NCBI GenBank assembly: GCA_023159155.1
Contig: JAJNNX010000049.1
Coordinates: 1-64,000, forward strand
Source: Ustulina deusta
Lineage: Eukaryota > Ascomycota > Sordariomycetes > Xylariales > Xylariaceae
Reading direction: 5' to 3'
Length of the DNA stretch: 64,000 nucleotides
Part shown: positions 48,228-58,690 of the stretch, piece by piece
How positions within the stretch are numbered: position 1 is the stretch's first letter
Layout: every line of letters begins with the position of its first letter
The notes under the pieces: generated by a model
What the model was told of the DNA's origin: nothing
What the model saw: only the letters and a program-made list of their open reading frames with translations
Databases searched by the model: none
Made by a program: the position numbers and the translations under genes

Positions 48228-50126
48228 ATGGAGAATCTCCCGAACATTGCCACAGATGGAGCCTCTAGCCAGACGTATCCTGAGTCTAGAGTTCTCCTCA
48301 TCATCACCGGCGGCACAATATGCATGCAACCATCGGCGGGTGGGCTAGTGCCAGTGGACGGTTTTCTTAAGAATGCGATGGCGCCACGGCCGTCATTCAA
48401 TGATCTGTCAGAGAGCGGTATGTGAAGATCTGACGTCCTCTCTGCTTGAATCATATACTACGAACTGGGCGGTATGACAGCGCATAGCGTATCGCCGACG
48501 CCAATCATAAGCGCATGTTCAGGGGATGAAGGGAGTCTGTCAAGTGAAGGTCTATCGATATCTTGGGACGTCTTTTTCGAATAAGAGAAGCTCTTGAAAC
48601 CCAGCGCAAGGGATGAAGTCCACGAGCGAACAGAATTCCTATCGTCAGTGAATCACGGGTGTTAGTGCTAGACGGCTAACCCACTCGCAGTAACCCTGAC
48701 AGCCGTCCAAGATGGTGAGACCGTGAAGATACCCAGTCTGCGCACGCCGCCAAGCTCCTACGCGCGACACATCCGCTACGCAGCGATCGAGTTCTCGCCC
48801 TTGCTGGATTCCTCCTCGATCAGCAGTGACGGCTGGACCTCGATCGCGTCGGCGATCCGGGCCAACTACCACCTCTACGACGGGTTCGTGGTGCTCCACG
48901 GGACGGACTCCCTCGCGTACTCGGCGTCGGCCCTCTCCTTCATGCTGACGGACCTCGGCAAGCCGGTGATCCTGACGGGGTCGCAGGCGTCCATCTTCGC
49001 GCTGCAGTCCGACGCCGTCGACAACCTGCTCGGCTCGCTCATCATCGCCGGCACCTTCGTGATCCCCGAGGTCTGCCTCTTCTTCCACCACAAGCTGTAC
49101 CGCGGCAACCGCTGCACCAAGGTGTCGGCGAGCGCCTTCGAGGCCTTCGCCTCGCCCAACTGCGACCCGCTCGCGCGCGTCACCAGCCTCGGCGTCGACG
49201 TCAACTGGGGCCTCGTGCGGCGGCCCACGACCATCGCCCGCTTCGACGTCACGCCCCACCTCGACACGGCGCACGTCGCGGCGCTGCGCATCTTCCCGGG
49301 CATCAAGCCCGAGATGGTCGACGGCGTGCTGCGCGTGCCGCACCTCCGCGGGCTCGTGCTCGAGACCTTCGGCATGGGCAACGCCCCCGCCGGCGTCGAC
49401 GGCAGCCTGACGCGCGTCATCCGGAGCGCCGTGGAGCGCGGCATCGTCGTCGTCAACGTGAGCCAGTGCACGAGCGGCTTCGTGTCGCCGCTGTACGCGC
49501 CCGGCTTCGCCCTCGGCGCCGCCGGCGTCGTCTTCGGCCACGACCTGACCTCCGAGGCCGCCCTCACCAAGCTCTCGTACCTGCTCGCGCTGCCGGGCCT
49601 CGAGGCCGCCGACGTCGGCCGCCGCATGTCGCGCCCGCTCCGCGGCGAGATGACGGCCCTCGCCAGCCCCTCCTTCACGCACCCGCAGGGCTCGCTGGAC
49701 AGCGAGACGGACCTCCTCGCCGGCGCAGGCACGGGCGGCCCCGGAACCAAGAGCCCGCGCCCCCTGTCCCGCGGCGAGACGTCCTTCGCGGAACTCGGGT
49801 ACGCCATCCAGGCCGGCGACCTCCGCGCCGTCGCCGAGCTCCTCGACGCCGACGCCGTCCACGCCGGGAGCACCAGCGTCGTCGGCCTCCTGCTGCGCGC
49901 CGACTACGCCGGCAACACCGCCGTCCACCTCGCCGCTGTCGGCCCCGAGGCCGCCGTCCTCCGCGAGATCCTCGTCCGCGGCGCCAGCGTGCACGTGCGC
50001 AACCGCGCCAACAATACCCCGCTGTTCCTCGCCGAGAAGATGGGCAATCGCGGGTGCGTGGAGCTGTTGGTCGAGGCCGGGGCCGCGCTGTGGGTCGAGG
50101 AGAAGGGCACCGGGAAGGGGGGGTAG
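48228..50126 (+). CDS. L-asparaginase (type I-like) with C-terminal ankyrin repeats
   Basis: Hydrolyses asparagine to aspartate and ammonia; the animal relative (ASPG) also shows lysophospholipase-type activity. Exons 48228-48417 and 48691-50126, joined across a 273-bp intron (GTATGT...CTCGCAG, branch CTAAC), give 541 residues. Catalytic elements are present: VLLIITGGTIC (first Thr), FVVLHGTDSLAYSASALSFM (Thr-Asp pair), VILTGSQA and RGNRCTKVSASAFEAFASPN (Lys). VVNVSQCTSGFV is also typical. Residues from about 420 form ankyrin-type repeats (DYAGNTAVHLAAVGPEAAVLREILVRGASV, NRANNTPLFLAEKMGNRGCVELLVEAGA). Exon 2 is strikingly GC-rich with nearly all third positions G or C, unlike exon 1 and its neighbours. 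The intron is long for this locus, so a small extra exon inside it cannot be excluded. Confidence 0.88.
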
Positions 50127-51118
50127 GGTGGATGGCGGCTTTTTGCTTTTGGGCGGGGAGGCAGGGATGTTGAAGGCGGGAATGCATGGATGGATGGATG
50201 GATGGATGGATGGATGACGAAGGCGTGTGGTGGTGGGCTTGCGCAGCTTTCTTGAATACTTGCGAGTTGCCTTCGCCGTTGTTTTAACGTGCTTGAGATG
50301 TGGTTGGTGCCTAATCTATCTTCTTCGGCATAGTGGGTGGGAATGAGCTTCTCCTCGACGGGAACACATGGCTGCTTAGACTAGAGTAGACTGGACAGGT
50401 TTTGTAGATGTTGTTTGTGTTTCTACGTGACAGCCAAGTCTTACACTTGTCGAATACGAGTACATGATGATATGTGCATTATCGTATAAAACGGAGGGAG
50501 CTTGAAACGTCGTTGGTCGGTATGTCGTGATAGCTGCCTACTTTATGGTTACCTTACAGGTTGTCTTACTGGTACCTACCTTGAAGTCCGATATCTCTAT
50601 CTAGTCTATCTTTGTTGATCTGCCAGTTCTTTGAAGCATCTCCATATTGCATATACTGCGGGAAGCAGTGCAGTCCGTATATGATAGGAGTTCAGGACCA
50701 GTAATATCTGATCATCGCGTCACGATATACGGCCTATTATGTAAAATCTCTCCTTCTAACTTTGACTCCCCATCCTATTCAACATAAATTCATTGCGCCC
50801 ACGAGCAGGAAAGAGATAATTCCCCAAGGCGAGCTCGGTGGTCAAGGGGTTGGCAGAGTTAACCCCAACCCACTGCCCACGCCATTCAAATCTCTTTACT
50901 ACAACATCGCTTTCTAGAGATTGGCAAGCAGGTTTTAATAGTTCATGTCGATATATTTCGCAGACATTTAATTTTATATCGTCGATCGTGGCTCAACTCA
51001 GGTTCAACGCTGTGACACAGGTGTGCTTAAGCAACCCAGTCGTTCTCATGGGCTACGCAGATAGTAGAATCTTCATCTTGTGTCACTCTTCCCAACCCCA
51101 CCCACCACATGTCCCAAC
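50127..51118. other. 3' flank with ATGG microsatellite, no gene
   Basis: Starts with the asparaginase 3' region, including a tetranucleotide repeat at 50186-50216, followed by ordinary sequence with a GGTACCTACCTTG motif near 50,571. No gene recognised. Confidence 0.5.
50186..50216. repeat. (ATGG)n microsatellite
   Basis: Nearly eight perfect copies of the tetranucleotide ATGG, 60 bp after the asparaginase stop codon. Confidence 0.95.
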
Positions 51119-51322
51119 ATGACGCGCCTCAGCATCAACCGGAACCTCAACGCCCTATTCCCGTGCTTTTCACATCAATTGCTCATCTCCGCTCCTCCGC
51201 TTACCGTCGGTAATCACTGCCGATCCGTCTCTTTTGTTTCCAAAAATTGTCACCGCATCTCACGTCTTCGCTGCTCACGCACCGCTGGATCCATTCGAGT
51301 TGAAAACCTTTCAACCTCCTAG
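51119..51322 (+). CDS. Hypothetical small basic ORF
   Basis: Frame of 67 residues starting MTRLSINRNLNALFPCFSH in a reasonable context (CCCAACATGACG) and ending RVENLSTS. It is rich in Arg, Ser and Cys with few acidic residues, so a mitochondrial presequence or chance are both possible. No family recognised and no partner gene nearby. Confidence 0.2.
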   Translation: MTRLSINRNLNALFPCFSHQLLISAPPLTVGNHCRSVSFVSKNCHRISRLRCSRTAGSIRVENLSTS

Positions 51323-51488
51323 TAAATACGTTTCGAATTGATCTTTATTTTATCTCGACGTTTAAGTTGAGGGGCGACATATGGACTTCATAAACAAGTC
51401 AAGCCTCCTATCACCGGGATGGTTGCCCATTAACAACAAGTACTAGGCTAATACATGTTTCACTCCACCGGACCGATGAACAGTGAAA

Positions 51489-51722
51489 ATGGGTTCCTCC
51501 CTACCTCGCGGATTTCGCTCCGCCACCGAATATCATTCTAGCGAGGAACAGGTCGACGCCATTCTTAGAACCACCGCCTATCCCCGCCCAGAATCCACCC
51601 TCTCCGTCATATCCTTCTCACTTAAAGAACATGCCAGCATTCGCTCGTCGATAGCAACACCCTTTCGGAAGACGTCTAAGATGGGACTCGGTTCTCTCGA
51701 ACGACTACCTCTCGCGCTCTAG
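51489..51722 (+). CDS. Hypothetical ORF of 77 residues
   Basis: Starts MGSSLPRGFRSATEYHSSEE after AGTGAAAATGGG and ends LGSLERLPLAL. Neither domain nor homologue is recognised. It lies in gene-poor DNA with ordinary composition and may be spurious. Confidence 0.2.
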   Translation: MGSSLPRGFRSATEYHSSEEQVDAILRTTAYPRPESTLSVISFSLKEHASIRSSIATPFRKTSKMGLGSLERLPLAL

Positions 51723-51995
51723 CATAACGTGCTCTGAAGTCTAGACATCAATTCTCTGTTCAAATTTCACCAAATAAATCGCCGATCTAGAGAGATCGTA
51801 GATTCTTTGCCGCAATATCAGAGAATTGTTTCTCATAGACTTCACCTTTTTCGCGCCTTGTTGCGAAGTCGGCTGGCTATTCGCACTTCTTTATTCGCCT
51901 TTCACCATGCACCCACCATGTGCCAAAAATTGCCGTTTTTGCGGGGAACTTTTTGGATTTATATCTCTGTTGCTATGGACCCGCTGCTGCTTTAG

Positions 51996-52508
51996 ATGTA
52001 TCGAGCAGCTCCAGAAACCCAAGTGCAGACACTCGCAACTGCCCAGGACGAGGACGTATTCCGGTTAACCAAAACCCAATTAAGCCGACTCAGAGTACTT
52101 GAGACTCCGCCTGGGAGATACAAATTGAGCCAAAACGTGTACAGATGCCGCATTAACGTGGTCTCTGCTTACCAGTTCGCAGTGGTTGCCCGGCAAACAC
52201 GGCTATCACTGTGGACCAATATGGAAGAAGAAAACAAGTTTACCTTCATGGCGTCGCGTGCACTTCCTTACTATGACAGGCGAGCCAGGAGAGTTGAAGA
52301 CGGAATGTCGTATGCTGGGCGCCGACTTTGCGTAGAAAAACGACCTTCCCTCTTTAATATATTCTCACTTCAGGACAGGGTATATACAGAAGATGGCTTT
52401 CTCGACCATTTTCGATGGTGCGCACATGCACAACTGCGGTGGAAATCAAGTGGAGAAGGCAGAAACCCCCCTGCTGAGCTACCGGTATCCAGTCGAATAC
52501 ATCCCTAA
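51996..52508 (+). CDS. Hypothetical ORF of 170 residues
   Basis: Longest plus-strand frame between the asparaginase and GH63 genes, beginning MYRAAPETQVQTLATAQDED and ending PVSSRIHP. It is polar and Arg-rich, with no signal peptide, membrane segment or known motif. It could be an exon of an unrecognised gene or transposon debris. Confidence 0.25.
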   Translation: MYRAAPETQVQTLATAQDEDVFRLTKTQLSRLRVLETPPGRYKLSQNVYRCRINVVSAYQFAVVARQTRLSLWTNMEEENKFTFMASRALPYYDRRARRVEDGMSYAGRRLCVEKRPSLFNIFSLQDRVYTEDGFLDHFRWCAHAQLRWKSSGEGRNPPAELPVSSRIHP

Positions 52509-52980
52509 TTCTTGAGATATAGAGAATAATGAAGGCGTCAAAACTGTTCACTAATGTATTGTTACTGTTTTGTCTACGAGGAGTCCGAAGAAGAGAACTC
52601 CTGGGGGTGTGAATCAACTCCGAGATGTTCAAATGTAATGCAGTTAGCCCTCTCAATAGTATAGAGCTAGAGTTCATAAGTCGTACTTTAATATTCTGTA
52701 ATCCGTCAATGTCAGTCTATAATTATATTTATTTTCCGCCTCTAGCTAGCGCTTCCAACAGCAGTTGGTTGAATTCCTGCTCCGTTCTTTGATGATGCTT
52801 TAGATTATTGATTAAAGTCGCTCTCGCAGCTTTGGCCGGGGGGTTGTTTGCATTACGAAGTAATAAAACGGAAAACCTAACATTATGTTTGGATAAAATA
52901 AAAAACACCAGAGGCCCTTCTACCCAGGAGCAAGGAAGCCTTCGTTTCGAGGCCTATAAGCTACTTGGAACTAGCTATCT

Positions 52981-53040
52981 AGCCATACATAGCCCCTATA
53001 GCCCATACAGCCCATATAGCCCAGTCCATATAGCCCATCC
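52981..53040. repeat. CATATAGCC 9-bp tandem repeat
   Basis: Five to six imperfect copies of the nonamer CATATAGCC (variants CATACAGCC, CCTATAGCC) in tandem, in noncoding DNA followed by a GC-rich stretch. Confidence 0.8.
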
Positions 53041-53257
53041 AGGCCACCCGAGGCCACCTAAGCTGCGAAGGCAGCCTCCCCCTCACCCATCTACCTACCT
53101 ACTGTACGCTTCGCGCGCGCGGCTCCCCTCCTAGCGGGCAGGGGGAAGACTGTTCTAAGTCAGTATGCCAAGAATGCCACGAATAGACTAACCCCAATTA
53201 AGAAGACGAAGTTTCCTATTTGGGCCATCGGATTTTTCCGGCGAAATTTCTCCTTGG

Positions 53258-53638
53258 CTAAAAACGAGGGCATTTCGTCTTTCCAGGAGCAGAAAAACCA
53301 GTGGCTGTCATAAGTGTTTCTGATCCCCCCCCCCCCCCCCCTGGTGTAACCCCGCCTTGATTTTCTCCGTAATTTTGCATGAGAGCATACTCAAAGGTGC
53401 CGCCGCCAAGAGGGTATTCGTCGGGCCCGACATATTTCATCGTCTTGGCCGCGGACGACCAGTCTTTAAAGATGTGCGCGGATAATAGCGTTTCTGTCAA
53501 GACACCTCTGGCTTCGGAATTATGACCCGGTGGGACGAAAAGGATAGGGCCTGCGTCGAGGATGGAGTCTATTCTCAAGCTATTTACGAATAGGATGCGG
53601 TCATCATGGACTTCGATGGGCACATCTGTGATCGACAT
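53258..53638 (-). CDS. Hypothetical protein with poly-Gly from a C17 tract
   Basis: Frame of 126 residues from a real ATG: MSITDVPIEVHDDRILFVN, later SILDAGPILFVPPGHNSEAR and TMKYVGPDEYPLGGGTFEYA. The composition is protein-like and not low-complexity up to about residue 95. There it reads through a 17-base homopolymer (C on the plus strand) as Gly6, after which the frame ends CPRF. Since such tracts slip easily, the true downstream frame is uncertain. Function unknown; it may be the 5' part of a longer or broken gene. Confidence 0.4.
   Translation of the reverse strand: MSITDVPIEVHDDRILFVNSLRIDSILDAGPILFVPPGHNSEARGVLTETLLSAHIFKDWSSAAKTMKYVGPDEYPLGGGTFEYALMQNYGENQGGVTPGGGGGGSETLMTATGFSAPGKTKCPRF
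53325..53341. repeat. Poly-C tract, 17 bases
   Basis: Uninterrupted C17, the second in the window, within the 126-residue minus-strand ORF. Confidence 0.95.
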
Positions 53639-53639
53639 A

Positions 53640-54907
53640 CAATTTATTATAACAAGGGCTTAGAGATTAGTCTCAATATTGCAATAATCTACTAAGGTCG
53701 CCAAGGTCCGTGTGGCCCATTCAGAAGCCCTCCGGTATCTCAGCCTGGCCCTAGGTCTATATATACAACTCCATTGAGCTCGCTAACCTCCGATGGCCGC
53801 GAATATGTCAGAGATTAGCGAGGGCTGAATCGCCTTCGTTCCACAGCTCTCCGCGCGTCAACACGCGTACGACCCTCGTGTGGGTTGGGGTCGCGTAGAC
53901 CTTCCGTACAACACAATTAGTCAGGGGCAGTTTTGCCTGGCGGTCAGCGTGATGATAATTATGTGGTTGCTCAGCGAGCGGTTCTTGAAGGCTATATGTT
54001 TCTGTGCGACCAGGTTGGGTTGCCATTTCGCCCATGGTGAATGGGAACAGAAAAGATTAACAACTCCTTGGTATCACTCCGCATTGCTTGAGGGCTACGG
54101 TGGTGGATGGTGACTTCGATACCGGGTGATACATAATCTCACCTCATGTCCAGTAGCCAATCAATGAAAAGACAATAACTCAAAGGATTTCCACCCCAGT
54201 CCACAAATTCGATACAAGCAGCTGTTGTCGGATCCGGATCATTATATGCGGCCGTAAGGCTTCCTCGTCTTCGCCACCCAGAATGCCCTGATCCGGTTCA
54301 CCAGAAACAAATTGATTGGTTGGACGGCAACTCAGCGCCGAGGACGGGCAGGGAGGCGGGGAGGCAAAAGCCCAAAGGAGAGCGTTGAACACGAGAGCAA
54401 CGTATCGTGGGCAAAGAGTTTGGCCCCTGATTTGGAGTAAAATAGAAGGTATATGGGAATTAGCTTTAGTTGCTCTATTTTTATGTCAGAAACTGAGGAG
54501 TTCTCTAGGTACAATATGGGCTGTCTTAATGGTAGGTCTTATATAGGACTAAAGCTTTTAGGAATAAAAGTTTGAAACGAAGAATATCCGGAGTAGATAA
54601 TAAATGATAGTGACTTGCGGTCCTACTCCGGTCTGTTATTATCGCAACACTCGATGCATGGAACTGCCGAAGCCTACACATTTTAATCGACCGCAGCTAG
54701 ATAAAAAGTCTCAAAGTGGGGACCGCCTGGTTGTTTGCGCGCCCTTTGGGATGCCGTTGGCCGCATGAGTGACGAATTCTGCTGAGTATGATCGAGTGCG
54801 TCCGGAATAGGTTTCAAATAAAAACCCCCAAAAGCCGCAGGCCACACCGTTTCTTATCTTTTAAGGGTGAGATTATTTCTATAGCTCTGGTATGGATATG
54901 GAAAAGA
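53640..54907. other. Intergenic, 3' flank of the GH63 gene
   Basis: Only short frames on both strands. No convincing gene, RNA or repeat is recognised. Confidence 0.5.
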
Positions 54908-57900
54908 CTACTGATGTCGGCTCTCGTCGAGGTTTAATATCTCTTCGTACCGATGCTGCCTCAGCCCCGTGCCGACCAACTGCTGCTTATACACGCGGAA
55001 ACGAAATTTTATCCCTGCCCAAGACAAGTTTAATCTCTGTCTAAAGAGACGCAGTGCCACGACAACCAAGATCGTGGACACAGCCACGATAGCGACGGAG
55101 CCGAGTGATGTAGCTCGCATAGAATGGTCTGTCACAGCGTCGCTAAAGCCATTAGTTGCGTCTCCCATCAAGAGAATTATGCAAGCGGTCCAGCCCGTGA
55201 ACGCTCTACTCCTTCTCCCCATACCCGTCCTATCGTCATACTGTTCCCAAAAAAAGCCTGTGTCAGCCCAACTCTTGAACACAGTGTTTACGAGGCGTTG
55301 GCGGAGGTCTAATGCTAGTTCATGCGCCCTGGTCACACTGGTGCTGGAGCCGTTCAACGTCCGCAAGCGCGACACAGCGAGAACGTTCAGGTTGATCCAG
55401 ATGGCACCACGCCAGTAGTCCTCGCCCTTGGCGTAATTCTCGTCGGCCGCGCTCAGGCTGCGAAGTCCGTACGGGGATGAGAGGGTCTGGGGATCGGACA
55501 TGCTATCCAGAATGGCGGCCAAGTTGGGGTGATTCTCGTCTATATGACCGAGAATGAAAGGCAAAAGAGACACGTAACCGATATGGCACACTCTTGAAAA
55601 CTTGCCTACTTCATCGATCGTAGCGTCGCAGTAAGCCGCCGCGTCCAGATCCCAGTGGATAGCGTCGAGGTTGTGTCTCACCGCGTTCAGCTGTTTCGTG
55701 TACTGCGCAGAGTCTTCCCCAAGGTGGTCGGCTGTCTGCCTCAGAGCGTTTGCTGCAGCTCCTACCCAGGCGAGGGCGTCGACATGTAGCTCTCCGGGAT
55801 GAGGGGGCTCAGCACGAGGGTAGTCGTCAAGTCCACTGGTTAATGTGTGGGTGGGAGTCCGACCTTTCCAGCGATAGCCTTCTGTATTAGCACCCTCGGG
55901 TCGTGGATAAGTGGTGAAATTCCCGGCTTGAGTCCGGCGAAACCAAAGATACTGTCGTGAGGCCAGGCTGAAGAGCTGTTTCAACGTAGTCATTGCTTCT
56001 TGAGGTGATGAGACAAGTTTTGACGCATGACCTCTATAGTCGGATGGGTTAATGATTTTTGATATAATGAGGGGTAAGAGAATTATGAGTGTGGGCGGAT
56101 TGGCAAAATGGGGATATTGGACTTGGAACTCTTTTGGCACTTTGCTCCGTGCTTCTGGACCAAGTATTTGCTCGCCTGTACGATGCCTCCAAATTAGTAA
56201 CTAACGAATGGGGTAACGGCGTGATACAGTTTCTAGGAGTATCTTTTCGGTAAAAGAAAAGCTACTATTATGTTCCGATGAAATCTACTAGCTACACTAG
56301 ACAAGAAAATCACTCACGTCCAATCCAGCCGTCTTCATCCATTAGGCTAAACCAACTTTGGAGTACAAGAACGGCCAGATCTAAGTCCCATTCGATAATA
56401 GGCAGTAGGTGGAAACCCTCGTCCCATAAGAAGCCACGAGGAAAGAAGGGCCTCGAAGGTACATGCGAGATCAGAGTCATTTTAGGCGTCGTCGTGATCT
56501 CAGCGCGCTCCATAGCAGCCCTGAGTATGAAAAAGTCAATACTGATACTAATACCGCCGGATATCGAAGTGAAGAAAAGAGGGAAAAAACCAAGATGTCA
56601 ACAGCGACGCATTCATGGGTGCCTTACGCAGATTTTGTCCAAAAGTCAAGATCAACTTCCGCGTACTCTGGTGCCTGCGAATAATCTACGACACTATCGC
56701 CGTGAAAGAAACCTAGGCCACCTAATAGGTTCGAGATGATAGATTGCGAAAAGTTCGAGTGCTTTTCACTAGTAAATGACGGCGTTCGCGGAAATACTCG
56801 ATCGACTTGCTCTGGGAATTGGGAACGTAGCGTAGACAGGGAACCATTCAGGGTTTCAGCTACCCGAGCTCATAAGACTGTGTATCATGTGCATCGAGAT
56901 GCGAAAACATACCGTCCATTAATTTCCCGTCCTTTTGACGGTATGATATGTGAAGCTGTGAATCATCGTGTTAAAATGTGGTCTAGTCCGTGGATCAACA
57001 ACCGCATACCTGAAACGAGCCCTCGAAAATGACTTGAATGAAATGCATATTTCCAGACCCAGGGTCATGAAGGAGCGTAGCATCACCTTCTCGGTTACTA
57101 GTAGCTCTATTTGCGGCGTCGACGTATATAGCTAGGGGGATTCAAAATAGTGAGACAAGCGGTTAGTTGCAGTATAGATGATGCCCCAACTTACATTTCG
57201 CCTGCCAAATCTTGTCCTCGGACACAAATTGGCTTTTCGCACTGATTCCTTCGAAGACATGGTTTTTCGGGTCTCCTTCAATATGGAATTCAAACGTACC
57301 AAGTTCGAGGCTGTACCCATAGCACTGGACCGGTGATGCGCCGGTGCCATCTAACGTTTTGCGTTCGCACGAAAGGTTCCTTCCTGTCCCACTTTGGGCT
57401 TGTTCGTGAGCCACATGGAAGACCAGTGCAGTCTTCAGATTGGCCGGGGCGCCCTTTTGTGGGGTGCCAGCGATTCTAGCTCCCCAGCTATCTCCTCGTG
57501 GCGCCTTGAAGAATTCGGTGGTCAAATCAATATGAAGGCTGCTATCATGGATGGCTTGAATGCCTCCATGGCGTGTATCATAGGTAATCCAGCCATAGCC
57601 CTCCATACCGTCGTCCTGCTCACATGTGTCACGCAAAGCTATTATTTCGGAGCGGATTAGCGTACTTCTCCCCCCGACAGTGGCCTGGACGACCAAGACG
57701 ACGGGACTAACTTTGAAGCATATTGCCAAGGCTGTCGCCGTCGGCCCACATCAACCCGACGAGGAGCGTCTCCGGGATTTGCGGCCGGAGTCCAAAGTAC
57801 AAATTTGGCCGATAAGGGCCCCATGTCCAGAGCTGCGATGCATTAGTTGTGGCTGGGAAAGACGCCGACGGGAAATAGCCTGCACAAAGCAGCAGAACAA

Positions 57901-57919
57901 CTTGCAACGTCCGATACAT
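54908..57919 (-). CDS. cwh41: Mannosyl-oligosaccharide glucosidase, GH63 (ER glucosidase I)
   Basis: Removes the terminal alpha-1,2-glucose from Glc3Man9GlcNAc2 during N-glycan processing in the ER lumen. Seven exons on the minus strand, 57712-57919, 57195-57638, 57010-57131, 56913-56955, 56628-56859, 56318-56520 and 54908-56175, join in frame to 839 residues, the usual family length. The N-terminus is a signal peptide ([16 protein letters not shown]). Then come [74 protein letters not shown] (catalytic Asp), [23 protein letters not shown] and [22 protein letters not shown] (catalytic base Glu). A clear membrane segment near residues 775-793 ([18 protein letters not shown]) precedes a basic tail ending ESRHQ. 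Exon 4 is only 43 nt and its junctions are the least sure. All introns are GT-AG, 53-142 bp. Confidence 0.9.
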
Positions 57920-58690
57920 GGTGGAAACGGCGCATCACTCCATATTGTCACAGTGGGCGGAATAGATAAGGGCTTAATGTAGGCCACTTCAGGTCTGGTG
58001 GCAGAGTCGAAAGAATTCGAAGAAGCGTCCAACGTGGGTAAGTAGGTACCTAAGGTGATGTAGTCTAGTATTCGCCTGGGAGTCGTAAATGGTGGCAAGG
58101 CCAAATAGCCCCACTTTGGACATCACGTGACAATCTCCCCCTGATTTCGGTCTCCCATACGCAAGTAGATACTGGATAGCATTTTGGTTCGGCATGTGTT
58201 ACCTCAAGCTCGTTCTTGGTATTCAAGAACGGCATCATTCATTCGTGGTCTCGCTGGTGGCGCAGCTACACAACTAGACAATTCCCCATCATCACCGGCG
58301 TGTGTGATTGATCGGTATGTAACAAGGAGCTGCGGCTGATGCAAAACCAACCACCAAAGATGGGGCGCAGCCTGCTACGCGGTTACACGCTGGGAAGAAG
58401 ATGTGATAAAGTAATCTTCTATACCCCGCATTCTATCGATGACCTTCATGTGCTGCTTCGTTCGACGCTTTGCCGGCAAATCGCGCTTCCTTGAATGAGT
58501 TGAGTAAAGGTTGTCTTGTTTTACGCTTTGTGTTACACGGATTGATATGCCAAGCCGCTAGCTATGCTGTTGGTACAATATGCAGGCCCACGGGGGAACA
58601 GATAAGCCTTTATTAGAAGGACTGGAGGTCATACGGACTATGCGCATATGCAAAAAGACCTAATAGTCCTTTGCATCGATAGAATTATAG
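57920..58690. other. Upstream flank of GH63, transition to the AT block
   Basis: Promoter side of the GH63 gene, with one GTAGGTACCTAAGG motif near 58,043. No gene seen. Composition shifts to RIP-type AT-rich DNA at about 58,680-58,760. Confidence 0.55.

Noticed and set aside
48645..49994. Minus-strand frame of 449 codons
   Set aside because: It is antisense to the asparaginase exon, is Ala/Gly/Glu/Arg-rich and exists because the sense codons end in G or C. No domain.
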